A stretch of DNA of 64,000 bases from Streptomyces sp. TN58 (GTDB lineage: Bacteria; Actinomycetota; Actinomycetes; Streptomycetales; Streptomycetaceae): the NCBI RefSeq assembly GCF_001941845.1, contig NZ_CP018870.1, positions 1,116,001-1,180,000 of the forward strand, given 5' to 3'. The notes under the pieces are model-generated. The model saw only the letters and a program-made list of their open reading frames with translations. It searched no databases and was not told the DNA's origin. A program made the translations under genes and the position numbers. Positions 1-8,188 of the stretch are shown here, in pieces; the stretch's first letter is position 1; every line of letters begins with the position of its first letter.

Positions 1-618
1 CCCCTGGTCCGCGCGGGTCTGCGCGCCGTTCTGGACGCCCAGCCCGACATCGAGGTGGTGGGTGAAGCCGCCGACGGCGCCTCCGTGATCCCGCTCGTAC
101 GGCAGCTGCGGCCGGACGTCGTGGCCATGGACGTGCGGATGCCGCTGCTCGACGGGATCGAGGCCACCCGCGCGGTGCTGCGGACCGTGGACTCCCCGCC
201 GAAGATCCTCGTGGTGACCACCTTCGAGAACGACGAGTACGTCTACCAGGCGCTGCGGGCCGGAGCGGACGGCTTCCTCCTGAAGCGGGCCAAGCCTTCG
301 GAGATCGTCCACGCCGTACGGCTGGTGGCGGAGGGCGAGACGCTGCTCTTCCCGGCGGCCGTACGGGCGCTGGCGGCGGAGTACGGCAACCGGCAGGCGC
401 GGGCGGTGCTGGAGCGGGCCGCCCTGACCGAGCGGGAGGAGGCGGTCCTGCGGCTCATGGCGCGGGGACTCACCAACGTGGAGATCGCGTCCGAGCTCAT
501 CGTCGGGACGGAAACGGTGAAGTCGCATGTCAGTGCCATCCTGGCGAAGCTGGGGGCGCGGGACCGGACCCAGGCGGTGATCACGGCGTACGAGTCGGGC
601 TTCGTCTCCCCCGCCTGA
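1..618 (+). CDS. LuxR-family response regulator (5' end outside window)
   Basis: Two-component response regulator that binds DNA when phosphorylated. The frame is open from base 1 and reads into the receiver domain, so the true start and the first acidic residues lie upstream. The phosphoacceptor is the Asp in MDVRMP. The switch Thr is in VVTTFEND and the conserved Lys is in LLKRAKP. A LuxR-type helix-turn-helix (LTEREEAVLRLMARGLTN, then TVKSHV) fills the last 65 residues. This is the NarL/FixJ architecture. Its sensor kinase is probably just upstream, outside the window. The target genes cannot be inferred. Confidence 0.95.
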   Translation, partial: PLVRAGLRAVLDAQPDIEVVGEAADGASVIPLVRQLRPDVVAMDVRMPLLDGIEATRAVLRTVDSPPKILVVTTFENDEYVYQALRAGADGFLLKRAKPSEIVHAVRLVAEGETLLFPAAVRALAAEYGNRQARAVLERAALTEREEAVLRLMARGLTNVEIASELIVGTETVKSHVSAILAKLGARDRTQAVITAYESGFVSPA

Positions 619-677
619 GGGGAAGGCCGGCTCCGGCCGATGGGGGGCTGCTTCTCGCAGCCTCACCCGGGGCGCAG

Positions 678-712
678 TACGATCCGGCTGACAAGCTCGC
701 TAGCTGGCTAGC
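678..712 (+). promoter_or_regulatory. Possible promoter and palindromic operator of the ROK gene
   Basis: A good -10 box TACGAT lies at 678-683, with only a weak -35. About 16 bases on, at 699-712, is the symmetric sequence GCTAGCTGGCTAGC. It would lie in the leader just before the ribosome site GGGAGGA (714-720). A palindrome there suits autoregulation by the ROK protein, but this is inference. Confidence 0.35.
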
Positions 713-726
713 TGGGAGGACACACG

Positions 727-1884
727 TTGGGGCAGCTGACCGGCGGGGACCCCTCTCTGCTCCGGCGGATCAATTCCGCGGTGGTGCTGCGTGCACTGCG
801 TACGGCCGGCTCGCCGAGCCTCACCGACCTCACACGGCTGACCGGGCTCTCCCGGCCGACCGTCGAAGGGGTCGTGGAGGGACTGATCGGGACCGGGCTC
901 GTCGTCGAGGCCGAGGCCGAGGAGGGCGCGCGGCGCCAGGGCCGTCCGGCCAGACGGTTCCGGTTCCGGGCCGAGGCGGGGCACCTGCTCGGCATCGAGA
1001 TCGGCTCGCACCGCGTCGCGGTCCTGCTGTCCGGGCTGGACGGGCGCATCATCGGCGCCGGCACCAAGGAGGTCGCAGAGACGGCCTCCGCCGACGAGCG
1101 ACTGGAGCGGGTACGCGCGGCCGTGGCCGATCTGCTGCGCCGCGCCGGCGTGCCGCGGGACTCCCTGCGCGCGGTCGGGGTCGGCAGTCCCGGGATCGTG
1201 GAGGCGGACGGCACGGTACGCCTCGGCACCGCCCTGCCCGGCTGGACCGGGCTGCCGCTCGGGGACCGGCTGCGGCGCTCGTTCCGCTGCCCGGTGCAGG
1301 TGGAGAACGACGCCAACGCGGCGGCGGTCGCCGAGCACTGGAAGGGGGCCGCGCGGGACACCGGAGACATGGTGTTCGTGATGGCGGGTCTCAGTCCGGG
1401 CGCGGGCTCGCTCATCGGCGGCCGGCTGCACCGGGGCTTCGGCGGGGCGGCCGGGGAGATCGGAGCCCTGCACCTGCTGGGCCGCGAAGCCACGCCCGAG
1501 CGGCTGCTGTCGACGACGGGCGAGCCTCTGCACCCGCTGGACGAGCCGGCCGTCGCCGAGGTGTTCGCGAAGGCCAAGCGGGGCGACGAGCGGGCCGTCG
1601 CCGCGGTCGAGCGGTTCCTGCAGCGTCTCGTCCACGACGTGGCGGCGCTGGTCCTGGCGATGGATCCGGAGCTGGTGGTCGTCGGCGGCTGGGCGGCCGG
1701 CCTGGACGGCGTCCTGGATCCCCTGCGCCGTGAGCTTGAGCGGTACTGCCTGCGCCCGCCGCGTGTGTCCCTGTCGCTGCTCGGCGAGGCCGCGGTGGCG
1801 ACCGGTGCCCTCCGGCTCGCGCTCGACCACGTCGAGGAGGAGCTCTTCGCGGTGGAGAAGACGGTCACGGCCCGCCCCCACTGA
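727..1884 (+). CDS. ROK-family transcriptional regulator
   Basis: NagC/XylR-type regulator of 385 residues. The TTG start at 727 follows GGGAGGA at a good distance. An N-terminal winged helix-turn-helix (about 15-60, SLTDLTRLTGLSRPTVEG) precedes a ROK sugar-kinase-like domain with LLGIEIGSHRVAV and the ENDANAAA segment near residue 194. The usual ROK zinc motif CxCGxxGCxE is absent: the matching stretch reads GALHLLGREATPERLL. It is therefore more likely a sugar-responsive regulator than an active kinase. It stands alone between the response regulator and the convergent GntR gene, and the ligand is unknown. Confidence 0.9.
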   Translation: MGQLTGGDPSLLRRINSAVVLRALRTAGSPSLTDLTRLTGLSRPTVEGVVEGLIGTGLVVEAEAEEGARRQGRPARRFRFRAEAGHLLGIEIGSHRVAVLLSGLDGRIIGAGTKEVAETASADERLERVRAAVADLLRRAGVPRDSLRAVGVGSPGIVEADGTVRLGTALPGWTGLPLGDRLRRSFRCPVQVENDANAAAVAEHWKGAARDTGDMVFVMAGLSPGAGSLIGGRLHRGFGGAAGEIGALHLLGREATPERLLSTTGEPLHPLDEPAVAEVFAKAKRGDERAVAAVERFLQRLVHDVAALVLAMDPELVVVGGWAAGLDGVLDPLRRELERYCLRPPRVSLSLLGEAAVATGALRLALDHVEEELFAVEKTVTARPH

Positions 1885-1946
1885 CACCGGTCACCGGCAC
1901 CGGGCACCGCGCAGTAGGCGGCCCGGCGGCCCCGGCACCCCGAAAG

Positions 1947-2000
1947 GCCGGACGGCCGTGGTGCGGCCCGCACACGCGGGCCGCACCACGGCCGTCCGGC
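1947..2000. terminator. Bidirectional terminator between ROK and GntR genes
   Basis: Perfect 24-bp inverted repeat (1947-1970 with 1977-2000) around a 6-base loop. It lies between two convergent stop codons, so it can end transcription from both sides. Confidence 0.85.
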
Positions 2001-2011
2001 TCGGTCGGGTG

Positions 2012-2779
2012 TCAGGAGGCGACGGGCTCGTGCGTGATCTCGACGCCGCCGGAGTCACCGAAGGTGAGGCGGCAGGTGTCGGCGCGGTAGGTGGCCACCG
2101 AGACCGCGGCGGTACCCGCGGCGGTGAAGTACCGCGTGGTGACCAGGAGCACCGGCGCGCCGGGCAGCCGGTCCAGTTCCTTGGCGTCGTCGGCGCGGGC
2201 GGAGCCGAGCTCCACCGACCGGTCCTGGCCGTCGAGGACCAGCCGCTGCAGCTCCCGCAGGACGGCACGCGCACGGGCGGGGCCCGACGGGGCTTCGATG
2301 GCGGGCAGTCCGGGCACCGAGGCGACCGGCACGTACAGCAGCTCGGCGGCGACGGCCTGACCGTTCGTCATCCTGGTCCGGCGCACGGTGTGCACCGGCT
2401 GGTCGGCGGCGAACGCCCCACCGGGGCCGAGCAGCTTCACCACGGCGGCAGACGGCAGGGACTCCGACGCGTCCTGCGGCTCCCAACCGTCCGCGGCCTC
2501 CCCGGGCCAGCTGTGCCGGGCGCTGCCGACGGCCACCCCGACACGCGGCGGGGCGACGGTCGTGCCGACGCCGCGGCGGCGCTGCAGCCGGCCTTCGAGC
2601 TCCAGCTGCTCCAGCGCCTGCCGCAGGGTCGCGCGGGCGACTCCGAAACGGGCTGCGAGTTCACGTTCGTTGGGCAGGACCTCGCCGACGGCGAAGTCCT
2701 GGTCGAGCGCCTCGCTGAGGACGGTCTTGAGGTGCCAGTACTTCGGCTCCGGCACCGTTTCGAGCTGCGTGGTCCCCAC
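2012..2779 (-). CDS. GntR/HutC-family transcriptional regulator (DasR-like)
   Basis: Regulator of 255 residues. The GTG at 2779 is chosen because AGGAGGA lies 6 bases before it on the minus strand; the longer open frame to 2905 has no such site. The N-terminal GntR winged helix (about 15-75) contains LPNERELAARFGVARATLRQAL and the wing GRLQRRRGVGTTV. A UTRA effector domain follows. This matches the DasR/NagR/YvoA subgroup, which binds phosphorylated amino sugars. Its promoter carries a palindrome with the TGGTC/GACCA half-sites of the DasR-responsive element, so autoregulation is likely. Whether this is DasR itself or a paralogue cannot be decided; no dasABC genes are nearby. Confidence 0.88.
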   Translation of the reverse strand: MGTTQLETVPEPKYWHLKTVLSEALDQDFAVGEVLPNERELAARFGVARATLRQALEQLELEGRLQRRRGVGTTVAPPRVGVAVGSARHSWPGEAADGWEPQDASESLPSAAVVKLLGPGGAFAADQPVHTVRRTRMTNGQAVAAELLYVPVASVPGLPAIEAPSGPARARAVLRELQRLVLDGQDRSVELGSARADDAKELDRLPGAPVLLVTTRYFTAAGTAAVSVATYRADTCRLTFGDSGGVEITHEPVAS

Positions 2780-2870
2780 CCTGACTCCTCCTGCCCTCGC
2801 CGCACTCGCCGTGTGTTCCGGCGGCAGTTCCGCGCCCTTGTTTATTAAAGGTTCCTGCACTATCCCTGCG

Positions 2871-2899
2871 ACGATAGGACGGTGCACCCCCTTGGTCAA
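2871..2899 (-). promoter_or_regulatory. Promoter of the GntR gene
   Basis: On the minus strand, -35 TTGACC (2894-2899) and -10 TATCGT (2871-2876) are separated by exactly 17 bases. The -35 sits inside the palindrome at 2892-2905. Confidence 0.7.
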
Positions 2900-2905
2900 G
2901 ACCAA
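2892..2905. promoter_or_regulatory. dre-like operator palindrome
   Basis: TTGGTCAAGACCAA is a perfect palindrome apart from its AA centre. The half-sites TGGTC and GACCA are those of the published DasR-responsive element. It overlaps the -35 of the GntR promoter, so a bound repressor would block polymerase. It also lies upstream of the divergent hydrolase gene. Confidence 0.65.
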
Positions 2906-3072
2906 TGCTCGTCCCTTTGCCGGGCAGACCGGGCATATGTATCAAGCCGTTCACGGGATGTTCTCGTATGCGCCGAAGGCTTGTAGCCAAGGGCTACCCG
3001 ACGGTAATCATGGCGGTGGGCACTCCTGACAGCCTGTCTCGCAGCAGTCACGTCCAACCGATGAGGAGCAGC

Positions 3073-3948
3073 ATGACCGCCACGGTCTCCTTCACGATCA
3101 CTTCGCCGCTCGGCCCCCGGACGACGACCGTCGCCTACGAGCGCAAGGGCTCGGGCGAACCGCTCCTCCTGCTGCACGGCATCGGCCATCACCTCCAGGC
3201 CTGGCATCCGGTGACCGACATACTGGCCGCCGAGCACGACGTGATCGCCGTCGACCTGCCCGGCTTCGGCGCCTCGGAGCCGCTGCCCCAGGGCGTCCCG
3301 TACTCCCTGGACACCGTGGCACCGGCGCTCGGAGCGCTGTGCACGGCCCTCGGCGTCGAGCGCCCGCACGTCGCGGGCAATTCCCTCGGCGGCCTGCTCG
3401 CCCTCGAAATGGGCCGGAGCGGCCTCGTCCGCTCCGTCACAGCCCTCTCCCCCGCCGGGTTCTGGACCGAAGCCGAACGCCGCTACGCCTTCGCCGTCCT
3501 TCTGGCGATGCGGGCCGGCGCCGGGGCCCTGCCCCTTCCCGCCGTCCGCCGGCTCTCGCGCACCGCCGTCGGCCGGGCCGCGCTGACCGGCACCATCTAC
3601 GCCCGCCCGGGCCGCCGTTCGCCGGAGGCCGTGGTCGCCGAGACCCTCGCCCTGCGCCATGCCGGAGGATTCGAGGACACCCTGGCCGCGGGTGGTTCCG
3701 TACGCTTCACCGACGACGTACCGGGGTTGCCGGTCACCATCGCGTGGGGCACCCGCGACCGGCTGCTCCTGCGCCGCCAGGGCATACGGGCCAAGCACAC
3801 CCTCCCCGGCGCACGGCTGGTCCGCCTCCCGGGCTGCGGCCACGTCCCGATGAGCGACGACCCGGCCCTCGTCGCCCGGGTGGTACTGGACACGGCACGC
3901 AGCGCCGAGCCGGCCCCGCCGCGTGAGAAGGAGTACGCGACCGAGTGA
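3073..3948 (+). CDS. Alpha/beta-fold hydrolase
   Basis: Hydrolase of 291 residues, substrate unknown. The ATG at 3073 follows GAGGAG with normal spacing. The order of motifs is that of the alpha/beta hydrolase family: oxyanion loop LLLLHGIGHHLQAWHPV, nucleophile elbow GNSLGG (catalytic Ser), acid in WGTRDR, and catalytic His in GCGHVPMSD. There is no signal peptide, so it is cytoplasmic. It is divergent from the GntR regulator across about 290 bases holding the dre-like site, and may share its control. Esterase, lipase, C-C hydrolase and haloperoxidase-like activities are all possible. Confidence 0.9.
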   Translation: MTATVSFTITSPLGPRTTTVAYERKGSGEPLLLLHGIGHHLQAWHPVTDILAAEHDVIAVDLPGFGASEPLPQGVPYSLDTVAPALGALCTALGVERPHVAGNSLGGLLALEMGRSGLVRSVTALSPAGFWTEAERRYAFAVLLAMRAGAGALPLPAVRRLSRTAVGRAALTGTIYARPGRRSPEAVVAETLALRHAGGFEDTLAAGGSVRFTDDVPGLPVTIAWGTRDRLLLRRQGIRAKHTLPGARLVRLPGCGHVPMSDDPALVARVVLDTARSAEPAPPREKEYATE

Positions 3949-4084
3949 GCGACCGCATCGGACCGGCGAGCGGCGGCCGGACAGCCCGCCCCGAGAACCA
4001 GGCGAAATCGGCCAGATGGACACTTAACCAGTCGGTCACAGTTCGTTCGTGATCACGCAACACCCTTGCGCCACAGTGGCGTGC

Positions 4085-5536
4085 ATGACTGACCGTGCCC
4101 ACGCCCCCGCCCAGCGTCCCCAGCACCACCAGCGCCACCACTGGCGCCGCGACGTCGTCGAACTCGCCGCACTGTTCTGCGCCGTCGCGGTCGCCGACGC
4201 CATCGCCAATCTCGTCGTACACGGCCCCCGGGGCCCGGTCCTGCTGGTCGCCTCGGCCATCGCGCTGCTGGTGACCGCCGCCTTCCACACCTGGTGGGCG
4301 CGGCGCCACAGCCATGCGCCACCGCCCAGCACACCGCCGTCCAGCACGCCGCCGCCCGGCACGCCGCCGCCCGGCGAACCGGCCCCGTCGGCGGCGCCCG
4401 CCGCGACCACCCTGTGGCGGATGCGCACGACCGTACGGGACCAGCCCGGCTCCCTGGCCGTCCTCTGCACCGCCCTCGCCCGCCACGGCGTGGACATCCT
4501 CACCCTCCAGACGCACCCGCTGCCCGAGGGCGGCACCGTGGACGAGTTCCTGCTGCGCGCCCCGCAGCAGCTCCCCTCCGCCGATCTCACCCGTGCCGTC
4601 TCCCAGGCCGGGGGCCACAGCACATGGATCGAGCGCGCCGACGCCCACGACCTCGTCGACACCCCGACGCGGCTGCTCGGCCTGGCCACGCGCACGGCGC
4701 TGGACGCCGCCGAACTCCCCCTCGCCCTGCGCCAGCTGCTCGGCCGCTGCACGATCCACTCGATCCCGGCGACCACGCTCTCCGGCCGCCCCAACGCGGG
4801 CGCGGAGGCCCCCGTCGAGGGCGTACTGGAGGACACCGTCATGCGGCTGCGCGATCCCGCGGGCGGCGCGATCACCATCGAGCGGCCCTACCTGCCCTTC
4901 ACCCCGACCGAGTTCGCCCGGGCCCGCGCCCTGGTCGAGCTCGACGCCCGGCTCGGCCCGCGCGTCCCGCGCAGCCAGGACGTGCTGACCCTCCCCGAGG
5001 GCAACGAGATCACCGTGCGCCGAGCCGACGGATCCGACCTGGCCGCGGCCCGCGCCATGCACGACCGCTGCTCGGAGCGCACCCTCGGGCTGCGCTACCA
5101 CGGGCCCGTCTCCGACGCCGACCGCTACCTCGGCCACCTGCTCAGCCCGCGCTTCGGCCGTACCCTCGCCGCCACCACCGCGTCCGGGAAGCTCGTGGCC
5201 CTCGGCCACCTGCTGTGGGACGGCGACGAGACCGAGGTCGCGCTGCTCATCGAGGACGACTGGCAGCGCCGCGGCATCGGCACCGAGCTGCTCGGCCGGC
5301 TCGTCGCCATGGCCGTCGAGGCCGGGTGCGACAGTGTGTACGCCGTCACCCGAGCAGCCAACACCGGCATGGTCGCGGCCATGCGCGGCCTCGGCCTCCC
5401 CCTCGACTACCAGATCGAGGAGGGCACCCTGGTGATCACGGCCCGGTTGGAAGCGGCACCCCCCGGCACGCGTCGTGCGTACGGGGTTCCCCTCGCCCTG
5501 CCGTACGACTCCCCGACTCCGCGCGGCCGCCACTGA
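4085..5536 (+). CDS. Membrane-anchored ACT-GNAT acetyltransferase
   Basis: Protein of about 483 residues with an unusual domain order. The N-terminus is His-rich, followed by a hydrophobic segment (LAALFCAVAVADAIANLV, then LLVASAIALLVTAAF) likely to span the membrane. A Pro-rich linker follows. Next is an ACT-like domain (MRTTVRDQPGSLAVLCTAL) and, after a middle region, a C-terminal GNAT domain with the acetyl-CoA motif WQRRGIGTELLGRL. The start is uncertain: 4085 (MTDRAHAP) and an in-frame GTG at 4049 are both possible and neither has a clear ribosome site. The ACT domain suggests amino-acid control of acetylation, as in some actinobacterial acetyltransferases; the substrate is unknown. Confidence 0.82.
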   Translation: MTDRAHAPAQRPQHHQRHHWRRDVVELAALFCAVAVADAIANLVVHGPRGPVLLVASAIALLVTAAFHTWWARRHSHAPPPSTPPSSTPPPGTPPPGEPAPSAAPAATTLWRMRTTVRDQPGSLAVLCTALARHGVDILTLQTHPLPEGGTVDEFLLRAPQQLPSADLTRAVSQAGGHSTWIERADAHDLVDTPTRLLGLATRTALDAAELPLALRQLLGRCTIHSIPATTLSGRPNAGAEAPVEGVLEDTVMRLRDPAGGAITIERPYLPFTPTEFARARALVELDARLGPRVPRSQDVLTLPEGNEITVRRADGSDLAAARAMHDRCSERTLGLRYHGPVSDADRYLGHLLSPRFGRTLAATTASGKLVALGHLLWDGDETEVALLIEDDWQRRGIGTELLGRLVAMAVEAGCDSVYAVTRAANTGMVAAMRGLGLPLDYQIEEGTLVITARLEAAPPGTRRAYGVPLALPYDSPTPRGRH

Positions 5537-5770
5537 ACCGGCCTGCGGAGGCAGGCGCCCCCGTCTCCGTACGGGGCGCCTGCGTCCGGATCCGGCCAAA
5601 CTCCGGGCCGCACCGCCGAGCAGACGACCCACCCCCGGTCCTGAAATCGCTTGTAGGCACGGCCTGTTGACCACATCCGGGTGCGGCCGGCAGCCGCGCT
5701 CCGGCCCATGTCAGGAGGCTGACGACAATGGGTGATGACGGGAGGACGCCTCACATACGAAGATGGCCGC

Positions 5771-7474
5771 ATGTCAGAGACCCTCCACACCGGCAGCGTC
5801 CCCCGGCTGCCCCGCCAGGTGGCCGACGAGTACGTCGACGGCCTCATCGCCCTCGACCCCATCACCGGTACCTACCTGGGTGTAGCCGAGAGCTCCGCCA
5901 AGCTCCCGGACTTCTCCCCGGCGGGCCGCGCCGCCGTCGCCGAACTCTCCCGCACGACCCTCGCGCGCCTCGACGCCGCGGAGGCCCTGCCCGGAGCCGA
6001 CTCCGACGCCGAGCGCCGCTGCGGCCGTCTGCTCCGTGAACGGCTCACCGCCGAGCTCGCCGTGCACGAGGCCGACGAGGAGCTGTGCGCGGTCAGCAAC
6101 ATCCACAGCCCGGTGCACTCGGTCCGCGAGGTCTTCTCCCTGACCCCGGCCGACACCGACGAGGAATGGGCGGCGATCGCCGAGCGGCTGCGCGCCGTCC
6201 CGGACGCCTTCGCCGGCTACCGCGAGAGCCTTCAGCTCGGCCTGGACCGCGGTCTGTACGGCGGTCCGCGCGCCACCGAGACCATGATCGGCCAGCTGAC
6301 CACCTGGGCGGGCCAGGACGGCACCGCCGCGGCCTTCTTCGAGGACTTCGCCTCGAACGGCCCGCAGTTGCTGCGTGCCGAGCTGGACGCGGCGGCCGCC
6401 GGCGCGACCGCCGCCGTCGTGGAACTGCGCGACTGGATGCGCGCGGTCTACGCCCCCGCCGTCGAGGGCCGCCCGGACACGGTGGGCCGCGAGCGGTACG
6501 CCCGCTGGTCCCGGTACTTCAACGGCACCGACCTGGACCTCGACGAGGCCTACGCGTACGGCTGGTCGGAATACCACCGGCTGCTCGCCGAGATGAAGAC
6601 CGAGGCGGCCAAGATCCTGCCGGGTGCCGGCCCCTGGGAGGCGCTGAAGCACCTGGACGAGCACGGCACCCACATCGAAGGGGTGGACGAGGTCCAGGCC
6701 TGGCTGCAGGGCATCATGGACGAGGCCATCGAGAACCTGGACGGCACCCACTTCGAACTCGCCGAGCGGGTCCGCAAGGTGGAGTCCCGCATCGCCCCTC
6801 CGGGCGGCGCCGCGGCCCCGTACTACACCTCCCCCTCGGAGGACTTCTCCCGACCCGGACGCACCTGGCTGCCCACCATGGGGCAGACCCGCTTCCCGGT
6901 CTACGACCTGGTCTCCACCTGGTACCACGAGGGCGTGCCCGGCCACCACCTCCAGCTGGCGCAGTGGACGCATGTGGCGGACCAGCTCTCCCGCTACCAG
7001 GCCACCGTCGGCTGGGTCAGCGCCAACTGCGAGGGCTGGGCCCTGTACGCGGAGCGGCTGATGGACGAGCTGGGCTACCTCAAGGACGCCGAGCAGCGAC
7101 TGGGTTACCTGGACTGCCAGATGATGCGCGCCGCGCGGGTCATCGTGGACATCGGCATGCACCTGGGCCTGGAGATCCCGGCGGATTCGCCCTTCCACCC
7201 GGGTGAGCGGTGGACGGTGGACCTCGCGCAGGAGTTCTTCGGCCTGCACAGCGGCCGGCCGGCGGAGTTCGTGGAGAGCGAGGTGACCCGGTACCTGTCG
7301 ATGCCGGGGCAGGCGATCGGATACAAGCTGGGGGAGCGGACCTGGCTGCTGGGCCGGGACAACGCGCGCGCCGCGCACGGCGACTCCTTCGACCTGAAGG
7401 CGTGGCACATGGCTGCGCTGTCGCAGGGTTCGCTGGGTCTGGACGACCTGCTGGACGAGCTGTCGAAGCTCTGA
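5771..7474 (+). CDS. DUF885 family protein (zinc metallopeptidase-like)
   Basis: Protein of 567 residues. It carries the DUF885 hallmark HEGVPGHHLQL near residue 386, an HExxxGHH metal-site-like motif, and downstream EGWALYAERLMDEL near residue 420, whose Glu is a likely further ligand. The family has been proposed to be peptidase-like, but few members are characterised. No signal peptide is seen. The start at 5771 (MSETLHTG) matches the usual family N-terminus. An in-frame GTG at 5732, 13 bases after AGGAGG, would add 13 residues and is a real alternative. Confidence 0.88.
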   Translation: MSETLHTGSVPRLPRQVADEYVDGLIALDPITGTYLGVAESSAKLPDFSPAGRAAVAELSRTTLARLDAAEALPGADSDAERRCGRLLRERLTAELAVHEADEELCAVSNIHSPVHSVREVFSLTPADTDEEWAAIAERLRAVPDAFAGYRESLQLGLDRGLYGGPRATETMIGQLTTWAGQDGTAAAFFEDFASNGPQLLRAELDAAAAGATAAVVELRDWMRAVYAPAVEGRPDTVGRERYARWSRYFNGTDLDLDEAYAYGWSEYHRLLAEMKTEAAKILPGAGPWEALKHLDEHGTHIEGVDEVQAWLQGIMDEAIENLDGTHFELAERVRKVESRIAPPGGAAAPYYTSPSEDFSRPGRTWLPTMGQTRFPVYDLVSTWYHEGVPGHHLQLAQWTHVADQLSRYQATVGWVSANCEGWALYAERLMDELGYLKDAEQRLGYLDCQMMRAARVIVDIGMHLGLEIPADSPFHPGERWTVDLAQEFFGLHSGRPAEFVESEVTRYLSMPGQAIGYKLGERTWLLGRDNARAAHGDSFDLKAWHMAALSQGSLGLDDLLDELSKL

Positions 7475-7526
7475 CGCCCGGTCCGCGCGCGGCCGCCTCG
7501 CGGTCCCGCGCGCGGCGGGCGCCGGG

Positions 7527-7561
7527 CGGGCCGCCCGTCCCCTCGCGGAGCGGGCGGCCCG
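7527..7561. terminator. Hairpin between DUF885 and rhodanese genes
   Basis: CGGGCCGCCCG (7527-7537) pairs with CGGGCGGCCCG (7551-7561) around a 13-base loop between two convergent stops. Confidence 0.6.
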
Positions 7562-7578
7562 GCCGTGTGCCGGGCGCG

Positions 7579-8094
7579 TCAACAGCCGCAGTCGTCCGAG
7601 CCGGTCGGCGCGGTCAGCGGGTCGGCCTCGGCGCGCTGCTGCGTGCCCTGCCAGGTCTCGACCTCGAAGCCCTCGCGGATCCAGTACTCGATGCCGCCGA
7701 GCATCTCCTTGACCTGGAAGCCCAGTTCGGCCAGGGCGAGGGCGGAGCGGGTGCCGCCGTTGCAGCCGGGGCCCCAGCAGTACGTCACGACGGGGATGTT
7801 CCTGTCCAGGAGCCGTTCGGCCTGCTCGGGAATGAGGGCGGTGGGCAGGTGGACCGCGCCGGGCACGTGCGCCTGGTCCCAGGCGGGCGTGGAGCGGGAG
7901 TCGACGAGCTGGAAGCCCAGCTCGGCGCCCGACTCGCGGTGGGCCCGGAAGGCGCTCGCGACGTCCGAGACGTCGGCGTGGAAGGCCAGGCTTGCGGCGA
8001 AGTACGCGGCGGCCGCGGCCGGGGAGGCCGGGGGCACCCGGAGTACGGGGTTGTCGGCGGCCGGGACGGAAGAGGCGTTCTGTGTCGTCGTCAT
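7579..8094 (-). CDS. Rhodanese-like domain protein
   Basis: Single rhodanese-fold domain of 171 residues. FQLVDSRSTPAWDQAHVPGAVHLPTA is the classic entry motif. The active-site loop follows VVTYCWGPGCNGGTR, with the catalytic Cys in CWGPGC. The tail ends in DDCGC. Such proteins transfer sulfane sulfur or act as thiol carriers; the target is unknown. It is divergent from an AsnC/Lrp regulator that probably controls it: the 94 bases between them contain GATC-rich symmetric sequence (GATCTGTTGATC). A -10-like TAGATT lies 12 bases before the ATG on the minus strand, so the mRNA may be leaderless. Confidence 0.9.
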   Translation of the reverse strand: MTTTQNASSVPAADNPVLRVPPASPAAAAAYFAASLAFHADVSDVASAFRAHRESGAELGFQLVDSRSTPAWDQAHVPGAVHLPTALIPEQAERLLDRNIPVVTYCWGPGCNGGTRSALALAELGFQVKEMLGGIEYWIREGFEVETWQGTQQRAEADPLTAPTGSDDCGC

Positions 8095-8152
8095 GGTGGG
8101 AAATCTACGATCTGTTGATCTTCCTCGGAAGTGACTTTCCCCGGCCTTCCCC

Positions 8153-8182
8153 TTGTTCTGCCGGGGAATCCCCTGCTAGACC
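8153..8182 (+). promoter_or_regulatory. Likely promoter of the AsnC gene, leaderless
   Basis: -35 TTGTTC (8153-8158) and -10 TAGACC (8177-8182) are 18 bases apart. The ATG follows 6 bases after the -10, and there is no Shine-Dalgarno sequence, consistent with a leaderless transcript. Confidence 0.45.
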
Positions 8183-8188
8183 TGCCGC

